Position numbers and translations under genes: made by a program. A DNA stretch of 64,000 bases from UBA6522 sp965221035. Its GTDB lineage: Bacteria > Pseudomonadota > Gammaproteobacteria > Steroidobacterales > Rariloculaceae. Location of the stretch: the NCBI GenBank assembly GCA_965221035.1, contig OZ244860.1:1054001-1118000 (forward strand), written 5' to 3'. This document shows, piece after piece, positions 27,045 through 35,206 of this stretch. Below the pieces are notes generated by a model. The model searched no databases. It had not been told where the DNA came from and was given only the letters and a program-made list of their open reading frames with translations. Positions within the stretch are counted from its first letter, which is position 1, and each line of letters starts with the position of its first letter.

Positions 27045-27313
27045 TACATCTCAAGGGCGATGTCGCAACCGCCGATCAGTTCGCCGTTGACATACAGCTG
27101 GGGGTACGTGGGCCAGTTGGAATAGGCCTTCAGTCCCTCGCGGACCTCAGGGTCCTCGAAGATATTGATGAAGGCGAACGGCTTGCCCACTGCCCGCAGG
27201 GCAGCGACGATCTGCGCCGAAAAGCCGCACTGCGGAAAGTCCGGAGTACCCTTCATGTACAGCAGCACCGGATGGCTGCGAAGTTGGCTCTCGATCCTTT
27301 CGTTGACTTCCAT
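26972..27313 (-). CDS. grxD: Monothiol glutaredoxin Grx4
   Basis: The 113-residue protein has the CGFS active site (Cys29 in FPQCGFSAQ) and the glutathione-binding WPTYPQLYVNGELIGGCDI region. CGFS glutaredoxins carry 2Fe-2S clusters and deliver them to other proteins. ATG 27313 fits the family N-terminus; the frame extends to 27397 without similarity. It overlaps the 3' end of rnt by 73 bp, tail to tail. Confidence 0.95.
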   Translation of the reverse strand: MEVNERIESQLRSHPVLLYMKGTPDFPQCGFSAQIVAALRAVGKPFAFINIFEDPEVREGLKAYSNWPTYPQLYVNGELIGGCDIALEMYHSGELKTVVESAAASTEAEAGEG

Positions 27314-27535
27314 TGCTCCCGTACACCTCCGTTGGCGGGCAGCCCGCTGCCATCGGCCCTGCGACGGCACAGGCGAATGACCGGGCGGGCCAATCATTGA
27401 ATAATGCGGGTCCCTAACCTATTCTTCAAGTTCTGTCCGGCGGCAGTGATCGGAGCTGCCGCAACACGGCATATGTGAAACTGAAGCGCCAGCAATCACG
27501 CGCAGGCGCAAGATCATCGGAGAAGGAACCCACCA

Positions 27536-28120
27536 ATGAATCCCCTCAATACAGTTAATGGCACCATCGGTGCAGGCGTAGTGCTGGCTATCGTGATCGG
27601 CCTCATCACCATGGGAGTTGCGTTCAACACGGCGAGTTTCCTGGTCTGGATACACGTGCTGGCCGGCATCACGTGGATCGGCCTGCTCTATTACTTCAAC
27701 TTCGTCCAGGTGCCGGCCCTTGCGGAGGCCGCATCCGACGAGGGCGGTCCGGGCGGCGCGGGCATCACGAAGTACGTCGCGCCCCGCGCGCTGTGGTGGT
27801 TCCGCTGGGGCGCGGTGGTGACATGGCTGTCCGGCGCCGTTTACCTGCTCCACCTGGGAATATTCGACGACGCATTCCTGCTACGTGGAAGTTCGCTGGT
27901 AATCGGAGTGGGCGCCTGGCTCGGCACGATCATGCTGTTCAACGTCTGGGTGCTCATCTGGCCGAACCAGAAGAAGATTCTGGGCATGGTGGAAGCGTCC
28001 GCCGACGAGGTCGCCAAGGCGCGACGGGTGGCGTTTCTCGCCTCGCGCACCAACACCATGCTGTCCGTGCCCATGCTGATGAGCATGGTCGGGATGGGCC
28101 ACCAAGGCTTCATTATCTGA
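27536..28120 (+). CDS. Urate-oxidase N-terminal-like membrane protein
   Basis: The 194-residue membrane protein has about five hydrophobic helices and conserved histidine and tryptophan residues in FLVWIHVLAGITWIGLLYY. This resembles the membrane domain of PuuD-type urate hydroxylases (urate_ox_N). The C-terminal cytochrome c domain of true PuuD is absent and no purine-catabolism gene is nearby, so a urate role is not established. A good Shine-Dalgarno (AAGGA) precedes the ATG. Confidence 0.7.
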   Translation: MNPLNTVNGTIGAGVVLAIVIGLITMGVAFNTASFLVWIHVLAGITWIGLLYYFNFVQVPALAEAASDEGGPGGAGITKYVAPRALWWFRWGAVVTWLSGAVYLLHLGIFDDAFLLRGSSLVIGVGAWLGTIMLFNVWVLIWPNQKKILGMVEASADEVAKARRVAFLASRTNTMLSVPMLMSMVGMGHQGFII

Positions 28121-28270
28121 TCGGACCGGCCGTCGGCGGACAGATGAAGCCCGGCGCGGCAAGTTGACTGTCCGCTTGACTTCGCGCCGTGCGTCCTCCC
28201 GCCGCGCCGGGCGGGACGCGCCCTCGGTCGAATGCCGCGGAGCGCCAGCCACGGCTAGCTAGCTTGGCCA

Positions 28271-29158
28271 ATGACTGTCCCTCCAGTCCCGGCGGATGTG
28301 ATCGCGCGGGCCGTTGAGGCCGCGCTGCGCGAAGATGTGGGCGCGGGCGACCTGACTGCCGGCTTTATCCCCGCCGATGCGGGTGGCAGCGCACAGGTGA
28401 CTGCCCGCGAAGGCTGCGTCCTCTGCGGAACCGCCTGGTTCGACGAAGTTTTCCGGCAACTCGACGCCCGCGTGACTCCGCGCTGGCGCCGCTCTGACGG
28501 AGAACCGGTGTCGCAGGGTGCCCTGGTATGCAGCATTGAGGGTCCCGCGACCGCGCTGCTCACCGGCGAGCGGACCGCACTGAACTTCCTCCAGACCCTT
28601 TCGGCCACGGCAACCGTCGCGCGCCGGTATACGGACGCCGTCGCGGGCACTGGAGCCACGATTCTGGACACGCGAAAGACCCTCCCCGGACTTCGCGACG
28701 CCCAGAAATATGCCGTTCGCTGTGGAGGCGCGGACAATCACCGCCACGGCCTGTACGACGCCATCCTCATCAAGGAAAACCACATCGCCGCGGCCGGCGG
28801 ACTTCGGCGGGCCGTGGAAACCGCCCGGCAAGGCGCGCCCTCGGTGATGCTGCAAGTCGAAGTGGAAAACCTGGACGAGTTGCGCGAGGCGCTGGCCTGC
28901 GATGTCGACAGGGTGCTGCTGGACAACTTCGGCATCGAGGACACGCGGTTGGCCGTGAAGATACGCGATGGTTGGGATAGCGCCCCGGTGGCTCTGGAAG
29001 CGTCGGGCGGCGTAGACCTGGACGACGTTCGGGACCTGGCCCTTGCGGGGGTGGACTACATATCGGTCGGCGCGTTGACCAAGAACGTGCGCGCGGTGGA
29101 TTTTTCCATGCGGTTTGTCCGGCCAATACATGAGCCGGGCGTCCAATCCACCCTATAA
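28271..29158 (+). CDS. nadC: Nicotinate-nucleotide pyrophosphorylase (carboxylating)
   Basis: The 295-residue enzyme makes nicotinate mononucleotide from quinolinate and PRPP in NAD synthesis. Conserved segments include ILDTRKTLPGLR, GGADNHRHGLYD and ILIKENHIAAAGG, which contain the substrate-binding Arg, His and Lys residues. The C-terminal barrel strand VDYISVGALTKN is intact. It is the last intact housekeeping gene before the IS-rich region. Confidence 0.96.
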   Translation: MTVPPVPADVIARAVEAALREDVGAGDLTAGFIPADAGGSAQVTAREGCVLCGTAWFDEVFRQLDARVTPRWRRSDGEPVSQGALVCSIEGPATALLTGERTALNFLQTLSATATVARRYTDAVAGTGATILDTRKTLPGLRDAQKYAVRCGGADNHRHGLYDAILIKENHIAAAGGLRRAVETARQGAPSVMLQVEVENLDELREALACDVDRVLLDNFGIEDTRLAVKIRDGWDSAPVALEASGGVDLDDVRDLALAGVDYISVGALTKNVRAVDFSMRFVRPIHEPGVQSTL

Positions 29159-29284
29159 TCCCCAGTCAGCGCATTCGAGAGCTTCAAGCTGCGCGGCGCG
29201 GGACTGCAGCCGCCTATAAGTCGTGCATTCGTCGACGAGCTGCAGCGTGTCGATCAGTTCCCGGCAAAAAAAGCGCCGTCGAAC
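29153..29284 (-). pseudogene. Possible truncated gene end next to nadC
   Basis: A minus-strand frame of about 43 residues ends in LEALECADWGL and has a charged, protein-like composition (for example CRELIDTLQLVDE). It overlaps the nadC stop by 6 bp and loses coherence toward 29290, where the IS-rich region begins. It may be the 3' remnant of a gene removed by IS activity. I do not recognise it, and chance coding cannot be excluded. Confidence 0.25.
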
Positions 29285-29358
29285 TGACGCCACGCGTCCG
29301 GAGGAAACGGTTCGCCAACGATCCGCTACGTTCCGACCTCGGCCAACTCGGCGCCTTG

Positions 29359-29418
29359 TCCAATGACACATGAGCCTGTAGGTGGGTTGGTAATCCAATG
29401 AGACATGAGCCTGTAGGT
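29359..29418. repeat. Two near-identical 24-bp direct repeats at IS border
   Basis: The segments at about 29359-29382 and 29395-29418 both read CCAATGA(C/G)ACATGAG followed by CCTGTAGGT. They lie about 35 bp apart, immediately 5' of the integrase-type transposase pseudogene, and probably represent duplicated IS termini or transposase-binding sites. Confidence 0.6.
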
Positions 29419-29440
29419 TGTGGTCTTGGATCATCGAAGG

Positions 29441-30463
29441 ATGATCGTGACGCTACAGACGCAACGGGTGCGGACGTAGGAACAGGTCCGTGCCCTTTTG
29501 GAGGGCAGCGAGGCGGTGGATTTTACCGGGGGCGACCGCGAGGGCGTCTACGAGTTGGTACGGTGCACGCTGGTAAAGCTGGGGTATCACCGATTGGGCA
29601 AGTCGGACAAGGGTCTGGTGAAGCGTTATCCGGGCAAGGTGACGGGGTTTTCGCGGGCGCAGCTCACGCGCCTGATCGGCCAGCACCGGGCCACCGGAGG
29701 CATTGTGGACCGTCGCGGCCAGGGTCCCTCGGCGCCGTTTGCCCGCCGCTACACGCAGTGGGACATCCGGTTGCTGGCCGAAGTCGACGCGGAACTGGGC
29801 CAGATGTCGGGGGCGGCCACCCGCGCGGTGCTGCGCCGTGAATGGAGAGTGTTCGGCGACGCGCGCTTCAAACGCTTGGCGAAGCTTTCCAACGGGCACC
29901 TTTACAACCTGCGCAAGTCGCCCACGTACCGCAACCTGCGCACGGTCTGGACCCTCACCTGCCCCACGGCGGTGCGGATTGGCGTGCGCCGCCGTCCCGA
30001 TCCGCGCGGCCGACCGGGGTACGTGCGCGTGGGGCAGTTCACCAAGTCCCGCGCCCGGCACACCAACGACAACGCGCTGGTGGAGAGCAAGAACGGCTCG
30101 GTGATCCGCAAGTGGCTCGGCTACGACCACATTCCGGCGCACCTGGCCGAACCGGTCCACGCCTTCAACCGCCAGTGGCTCTTGCCGTTTCTGAACCACC
30201 ACCGCCCGTGCCAGTTTCCCACCGAGGTGATCGACCCCAAGGACCGGGTCCGCAAGCGCTACCGGGACGCCGATGTGATGACGCCGTACGAGAAGCTGAA
30301 GTCGCTGCCCCACGCCGCGCAATACCTCAAGCCTGGCGTCACCTTCGGGCCACTGGACGCGGCTGCACACGCGATGAGTGATCTGGAGGCGGTCAAAGCC
30401 CTGAACCGGGCGCGCGAGGAACTGTTCGCGTTCATCGACGCACACAAAAACGCCGCGGCCTGA
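29441..30463 (+). pseudogene. Integrase-core (rve, IS481-like) transposase, inactivated
   Basis: The frame starting at ATG 29441 meets an in-frame TAG at 29477-29479 and then stays open to 30463. The N-terminal HTH part (KVTGFSRAQLTRLI) and C-terminal part (HTNDNALVESKNGS, then LNHHRPCQFPTEV) match a well-known family of integrase-core transposases. At GRPGYVRV the sequence jumps straight to GQFTKSRAR. In relatives, about 60-70 residues carrying the first two catalytic Asp lie between these segments; only the terminal Glu region (VESKNG) is left. It is therefore predicted inactive. A structured noncoding module follows 31 bp after the stop. Confidence 0.75.
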
Positions 30464-30493
30464 GCGCGTGTCGCACGCCCCAACCCCCCTCCT

Positions 30494-30601
30494 GTGGAGT
30501 TGTGGACGAGTCCTGCGGACCGTGGGGACAGCCCGTGGATCACGCGGGCGCGCGATCCACCGCCTGTCCCTACTCGCGGACCTCTCGCCCACGAACACCA
30601 C
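30494..30601 (+). ncRNA. Structured noncoding module, version 2 (integrase-type IS)
   Basis: This 108-nt segment can fold into a closed multi-arm structure. Stem P1 pairs 30494-30510 with 30582-30601. A small hairpin GTCC-TGC-GGAC (30510-30520) follows. A long arm P3 closes with GTGGGGACAG (30522-30531) against CTGTCCCTAC (30564-30573) and is capped by a GTGGATC/GATCCAC hairpin. The same architecture with different arm sequences occurs 3' of the transposase in the IS3 element of this window. The flanks GTTGTGGACGAGTCC-like and CTCTCGCCCACGAAC are shared. Whether it acts as RNA or DNA is unknown. Confidence 0.6.
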
Positions 30602-31119
30602 TGGACCCGTCACAGATCGTTTCACTCGAAGAAAAGACCCGGACCCAGACCTTGAATCCGTCCCGCCCGTGCCCCAGGATGAACGCCCTTTCACTACCGA
30701 TCCCAACACCGCTACCGGAGTTACGCTCGGATCTGGTGTATGAGCTGAGTTGAAGAATGCGGCGCATTCCTGCTGGAATAAGGGTTACGACAACCTGTTA
30801 TTCAGCAACGAGGAGACGCGCCACAATGGACCACGATACGATGGTTTCCTTTGCCGATCCAAGCTCTCGAGATAAGTTGAGCGTCTTGGTTCGCGTCGGC
30901 GCTCGGCGGATCATTGCGCAGGCGGTGGAAACGGAGTTGGAGGATTTTCTCAATGTGCACGCCGAGGCGCGAGACGCCTTGGGCCGTCGATCAGAGGTGG
31001 ACCCCAATCCTTGGACAGGTTGGCAGCGAATTTAAGGTGGTATTTGCTGTCCATCATATGCTGCCAGATTGAACCGTCTTCGTCTCCTCTTTCTTCATCG
31101 AAATCCTATTGATGATGCG

Positions 31120-31246
31120 GTGGAGTTCGTGGGCGAGAGGCGCGAAAGTGTGGTCAGGCGGTGGGCAACGCCTTGGCGTTGCCCAGGGGCTGTCCACACG
31201 GCCCGCAGGGTTCGCGCCGGTCCGTAGGACTCGTCCACAAATCCAC
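31120..31246 (-). ncRNA. Structured noncoding module, version 1 (IS3 copy 1)
   Basis: This is a 127-nt copy of the module described at 47044-47170, on the sense strand of the IS3 transposase and 3' of its stop. The apical hairpin GGGCAACGCC-AA-GGCGTTGCCC and the closing stem are intact. Confidence 0.6.
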
Positions 31247-31320
31247 GGCACAGGGCGCTCGACGCGCACCGAGCCCCTGGCCAGCGGTCCGATATGCGCG
31301 GCGATCCCGACATCGATGTC

Positions 31321-32457
31321 TCAGGCCGCCAAGTCCAGGCATTGCACGCCGGCGTGCACCTCCGCCGGCGTCAGACCACCGAACGCCGAGTGCGGGCGCT
31401 CGCCGTTGTAGTAGCTCATCCAGGCGCCGATCCCGTCGCGAGCCTCGCCGAAATCGGCAAACGCCCGCAGGTACACGCACTCGTACTTCAGCGAGCGCCA
31501 CAGCCGCTCGATGAACACGTTGTCCCTCCACTGGCCCTTGCCGTCCATGGAGATCCGGATGCCGTGCGCGACCAGTTCCCCGGTCCACTCCGCGGACGTG
31601 AACTGGCTGCCCTGGTCGGTGTTGAACACCTCCGGCGCACCGTGACGATCGAGGGCGTCCAGCAGCGCATGCACGCAAAACACCGTGTCCTGCGTCGTGG
31701 AAAGCCCCCAGGACAGCACCTTGCGCGAGTACCAGTCCATGATGGCCACCAGGTACAGAAAACCATGCGCCATCGGCACATACGTCAGATCGGCACACCA
31801 CACCTGACCGGGCCGGCGCACCTCAAAATCGCCCAGCAGGTACGGATACACCCGGTGCCCCGGGCCGCGGCGCGAGGTGTTCGGCCGCGGCGCCAGGGAG
31901 CGAAGACCCATCACCCGCATCAATCGCCGTACCCGCTTGCGGCCGACCCGGTGACCTCTGCGCCGAAGCATCCGGGCCATCTGCCGGGAACCGTACCACG
32001 GGCAGCTCAGGTGCAACTCGTCCATCAGCCGCATCAGCCGAAGGTTCGTCTGCGACTCGCCCACGGGCCGATAGTAGAAGCTCGAGCGGGCGATGCCCAC
32101 CAAGGCGCACTGACGCACCAGGCTGAGCCCTCCGTCTTGCGGATCAATCAATCCTCGCCTCCGATCCACGCTCAGCGATCGAAGGCCTTGGCCAAAAAAT
32201 CCCGCTCCACCCCCCAGCTCCCCGATCTTCGCCTGGAGCCGCGTGATCTCCTCCTCCCGATCCAGGTCCGTGCGCACCGATCCGCCCCGGGTGAAGGTTG
32301 TCTTCAACCCATCCACGGCCGTGCGCTTCCAGTTACCGACCACGTTCGGATGCACCTGGTACCGGGCCGCCAGCTCGGCAATCGTGCCGTCCCCCCGGAT
32401 CGCCGCCAGCGCCACCCGGGCCTTGAAATCAGGTGAAAAATTGCGTCGCTTCGCCAT
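31321..32457 (-). CDS. IS3-family transposase, fused OrfA-OrfB, copy 1
   Basis: The single 378-residue frame joins an OrfA-like HTH (residues about 1-75, FSPDFKARVALAAIRGDG) to an OrfB-like rve integrase domain with catalytic Asp (VWCADLTYV), Asp (FNTDQGSQF) and Glu (FIERLWRSLKYE). Most IS3 elements make this protein by a -1 frameshift. Here a run of six G places both parts in one frame, and about four residues before FFGQGL differ from the usual VERD-type sequence. It is nearly identical to the copy at 45833-46969. Confidence 0.9.
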   Translation of the reverse strand: MAKRRNFSPDFKARVALAAIRGDGTIAELAARYQVHPNVVGNWKRTAVDGLKTTFTRGGSVRTDLDREEEITRLQAKIGELGGGAGFFGQGLRSLSVDRRRGLIDPQDGGLSLVRQCALVGIARSSFYYRPVGESQTNLRLMRLMDELHLSCPWYGSRQMARMLRRRGHRVGRKRVRRLMRVMGLRSLAPRPNTSRRGPGHRVYPYLLGDFEVRRPGQVWCADLTYVPMAHGFLYLVAIMDWYSRKVLSWGLSTTQDTVFCVHALLDALDRHGAPEVFNTDQGSQFTSAEWTGELVAHGIRISMDGKGQWRDNVFIERLWRSLKYECVYLRAFADFGEARDGIGAWMSYYNGERPHSAFGGLTPAEVHAGVQCLDLAA

Positions 32458-33368
32458 CCTCGTAACGTCCTCTCGTCAGCGCAAATACCACCTTACTACC
32501 CTGTCCGAATTTTGGGGACCACTTCTATCAGTGGTGCGCAACGGATACCAGCCGAGGCGGCAGGTTCTGACGGGTGTTGGGCCGGTGACGGTTCGGTTGC
32601 CGAAGACGCGGGATCGCGGCGGCGAGGGCCGCTGATTTTGCTCGCAGTTGTTGCCGCCATACCTGAATAAGACTCGGCGACTGGAGGCGGTGATACCGTG
32701 GTTGTATCTGAAGGGGGTGTCGACGAACGACTTCGACGAGGCGCTTGAAGCCTTGTTCGGCGAATCGGTCAAGGGGCTGTCGGCGGTGACGATATCGAGG
32801 CTCAAGGGCGGCTGGGAGGCCAAGTACGCCCAGTGGCGTGGGCGGGGTTGGCAAGGCCACGAGTTCGTGTACCTGTGGGCCGATGGGATCTACACCAACG
32901 TGCGCGCCGAGGAGCGGCGCTGCATCCTTGTGCTGGTGGGCTGCGATGTGCACGGCCGCAAGCATTTCCTGGCCATCGAGGACGGGTTCCGCGAGTTCAC
33001 AGAGAGCTGGAAGGCCCTGCTTCTGAGCTTGAGGGACCGCGGCCTTGATCCGGCCAGGCTGGCCATCGGCGACGGCGCCTTGGGCTTCTGGACGGGGCTC
33101 TCGGAGGTCTATGTCAGCGCCAAGACCGGGCTCAGCTTGATGCATCAGCTCGCCATGAGCGCCCAGAAACGATAGCGACGACTACACGGCTTCCGACAAC
33201 TGGCCGATGTGGCCGATGTCGTCGCCGGTGTGACACTTGTCGATGGAATCGATCACAGAACCACCCGCAAGAAGGCCGCCCTACTCACTCACCAAATACA
33301 CCAGATACAACAGATTTGACAGTAGCCCATGTTAAGCTCACAATAGTATAAACTCTTATAGGTCAAAT

Positions 33369-34676
33369 TTGGGAACACCATTGATCGATCGCGCAAAACT
33401 CTTGTTTTCCACATCAGGAACAAAGGGTGATATCTTCCCATTGGTAGGTATCGCCTCCGAACTGTCTAGACGAGGATATCAAATAGTCTTTCTTGTGAAC
33501 GATCATTATCGCGACTTGATTCAGGAGTATGGATTTGATTTTCGTAGTACTGGAACCAAACGGCAACACATTGATTTTCATGGCGACCCGGCCATATGGA
33601 ACCTCGAATCGGACATAATTGAAATTGGTTTTGAAAATTACTATAAACAGGCGATGAAAAGTTCCTGTCGCCATGTATTCGATCAATATGAAAAGAGTCA
33701 AATATTAGCTGTGGTTGGTACATACCCACTATTGAATGGTGCAACAATGGCAGCCGACGCGCTTTCTATTCCACACACAACGATCACGCTTTCGCCCAGG
33801 TATATTCCGTCTTTCGTGGCACCACCGGCACCATTGAAGTGGTTGCTCCCAGACTGGATTCCTCTATGGATAAGAAAAAAAATATTTCAGGGAATGAGCC
33901 ACGAGTCGGCAGCCCATGTAATGCGCAAAACATACTGTAAGTCGATAAATGATATGCGAGTTTCTATTGGGCTCGATCCCGTAAATGTTGCGCAGATTAT
34001 AGGGACCCTTAGTGAATCTCATCTTCAAATTGCAACTTTTCCTGACTGGTATGGAATGCGGCAGCCGGATTGGCCTAATAGGGTGCACACTGTTGGTTTT
34101 CCTTTATTTTCTCAGGTGACCAAACTCGGTCGTAGAGTGGTTGATAGATTTATCAGTACGCACGGTAGTCCATTGGTTTTTACTTGCGGCACCGGAATGG
34201 AAGACTCAAGCACACTCTTTATTGAGGGAAAAGACATTTGCGACGCGCTCGGATTGCCTGGCTTGTTTGTGGGCCGAGTAAATGAGCAGGCAAGATTTTC
34301 TGAGGACCGGTTTTTACATGTTGATTATGTCGATTTTAACTATGTACTCGTCCGCTGCCGGTTAATATTACATCATGGCGGTATTGGAACGTTGGCAGAG
34401 GCTGTGAAAGCTGGCATTCCACAGATAATCAGACCACTTGCATTTGATCAATTTGACAATGCCGATAGAGTTCATAGACTTGGGTTAGGTACTTTTATTC
34501 TACCTGAGCATTTTCATCGAGAGAATGTCACTCAATCCATAAAAAAATTACTAGACTTTCGTAAATCAAGCAGGATAATTGACGAATTTTCATCCAAAGT
34601 CAATGGTGATACTGCCATTCAAGAGGCTTGTAACTTGATTGAAGCGTTTCTCTCGGAGCAGCGACGAAAAAGATGA
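33369..34676 (+). CDS. GT1-family (RhlB/MGT-like) glycosyltransferase
   Basis: The 435-residue protein has the two-domain GT-B layout of nucleotide-sugar glycosyltransferases. The N-terminal segment LFSTSGTKGDIFPLVGIA is the acceptor-domain opening. The donor-binding signature HHGGIGTLAEA is near residue 335, followed by PLAFDQFDNADR, as in rhamnosyltransferase RhlB and macrolide glycosyltransferases. The acceptor is unknown. Base composition is visibly AT-rich compared with the chromosome, indicating foreign origin. The start is uncertain (TTG at 33369 or 33381; no upstream ATG) and may have been affected by the IS256 end at 33328. IS remnants flank both sides. Confidence 0.85.
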   Translation: MGTPLIDRAKLLFSTSGTKGDIFPLVGIASELSRRGYQIVFLVNDHYRDLIQEYGFDFRSTGTKRQHIDFHGDPAIWNLESDIIEIGFENYYKQAMKSSCRHVFDQYEKSQILAVVGTYPLLNGATMAADALSIPHTTITLSPRYIPSFVAPPAPLKWLLPDWIPLWIRKKIFQGMSHESAAHVMRKTYCKSINDMRVSIGLDPVNVAQIIGTLSESHLQIATFPDWYGMRQPDWPNRVHTVGFPLFSQVTKLGRRVVDRFISTHGSPLVFTCGTGMEDSSTLFIEGKDICDALGLPGLFVGRVNEQARFSEDRFLHVDYVDFNYVLVRCRLILHHGGIGTLAEAVKAGIPQIIRPLAFDQFDNADRVHRLGLGTFILPEHFHRENVTQSIKKLLDFRKSSRIIDEFSSKVNGDTAIQEACNLIEAFLSEQRRKR

Positions 34677-34712
34677 GAATTTTAGTCTGATTGTCGCGCT
34701 GAAGTTCGCCAA

Positions 34713-34759
34713 CCGTCACCTCCACCGCCCTACACTAATTCCAAGGGTAGCCGATGTCT
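34713..34759 (-). repeat. ISX left-end remnant
   Basis: These 47 bp are the reverse complement of the ISX left end (compare 38236-38285): CTACACTAATTCCAAGGGTA and flanking bases are identical. They join directly to the middle of an IS3 transposase at 34760, so this is a fusion scar between two ISs. Confidence 0.85.
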
Positions 34760-35206
34760 GGCATCGCCCGCTCGAGCTTCTACTATCGGCCCGTGGGCGA
34801 GTCGCAGACGAACCTTCGGCTGATGCGGCTGATGGACGAGTTGCACCTGAGCTGCCCGTGGTACGGTTCCCGGCAGATGGCCCGGATGCTTCGGCGCAGA
34901 GGTCACCGGGTCGGCCGCAAGCGGGTACGGCGATTGATGCGGGTGATGGGTCTTCGCTCCCTGGCGCCGCGGCCGAACACCTCGCGCCGCGGCCCGGGGC
35001 ACCGGGTGTATCCGTACCTGCTGGGCGATTTTGAGGTGCGCCGGCCCGGTCAGGTGTGGTGTGCCGATCTGACGTATGTGCCGATGGCGCATGGTTTTTT
35101 GTACCTGGTGGCCATCATGGACTGGTACTCGCGCAAGGTGCTGTCCTGGGGGCTTTCCACGACGCAGGACACGGTGTTTTGCGTGCATGCGCTGCTGGAC
35201 GCCCTC
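34760..35206 (+). pseudogene. IS3 transposase copy 3, left fragment
   Basis: The fragment begins abruptly inside the transposase at GIARSSFYYRPVGES and runs through CADLTYVPM to VHALLDAL, where the IS1634-family element is inserted. The 5' part (OrfA and N-terminal OrfB) is missing, replaced by an ISX end remnant. The gene continues after the insertion at 37127 with a 271-bp repeat of the last part. Confidence 0.9.
34936..35206 (+). repeat. 271-bp direct repeat, left copy (IS1634 target duplication)
   Basis: This segment of IS3 copy 3 is repeated at 37127-37397 on the other side of the IS1634-family element. Both copies share a diagnostic TTTTTT tract (in CATGGTTTTTTGTACC) where IS3 copies 1 and 2 read TTTTCT. 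They therefore derive from the same parent copy. Confidence 0.88.

Larger units (their letters stand above)
30993..32526 (-). mobile_element. IS3-family element, copy 1 (1534 bp)
   Basis: The boundaries are defined by imperfect inverted ends, AGAGGTGGACCCC at 30993 and the complement of AGAAGTGGTCCCC ending at 32526. The element is flanked by a 3-bp duplication ATC: the left flank ends CGATC and the right flank begins ATCAG. Joining the flanks restores the IS256 coding sequence GRR-S-VV. It carries one fused transposase ORF and the structured noncoding module on the same strand. Confidence 0.88.
30826..33319 (+). pseudogene. IS256-family transposase, split and degraded
   Basis: The mutator-type transposase begins at ATG 30826 and is cut after codon GRR by the IS3 insertion. 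It resumes at 32527 with SVVRNGYQP. It then has an in-frame TGA at about 32633-32635, continues through LLPPYL, YLKGVST and ADGIYTNVR (first catalytic Asp) to GDGALGFW (second Asp), and jumps at SEVY to the far C-terminal KTGLSLM region. About 150 residues including the catalytic Glu are missing. A TAG at 33173-33175 replaces an expected Trp codon before RRLHGF. The gene is multiply dead. Confidence 0.8.
30718..33328 (+). mobile_element. IS256-family element remnant, interrupted by IS3 copy 1
   Basis: The left terminus begins GAGTTACGCTCGGATCTG at 30718, and an imperfect inverted match, CAGATTTGACAGTAGCCC, ends at 33328. The left end is recognised by about 78 percent by-eye similarity to an orphan copy at 47298-47396. 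After removing the IS3 insert (30993-32526) and its 3-bp duplication, only about 1.07 kb is left, shorter than a typical IS256 element because of an internal deletion in the transposase. Confidence 0.7.

Noticed and set aside
27536..28120. True urate hydroxylase PuuD
   Set aside because: Only the membrane domain is present; the cytochrome c domain and purine-catabolism neighbours are absent.
29453..30709. 418-codon minus-strand frame over the integrase-type pseudogene
   Set aside because: Composition is that of an antisense shadow; the plus strand holds the transposase similarity.
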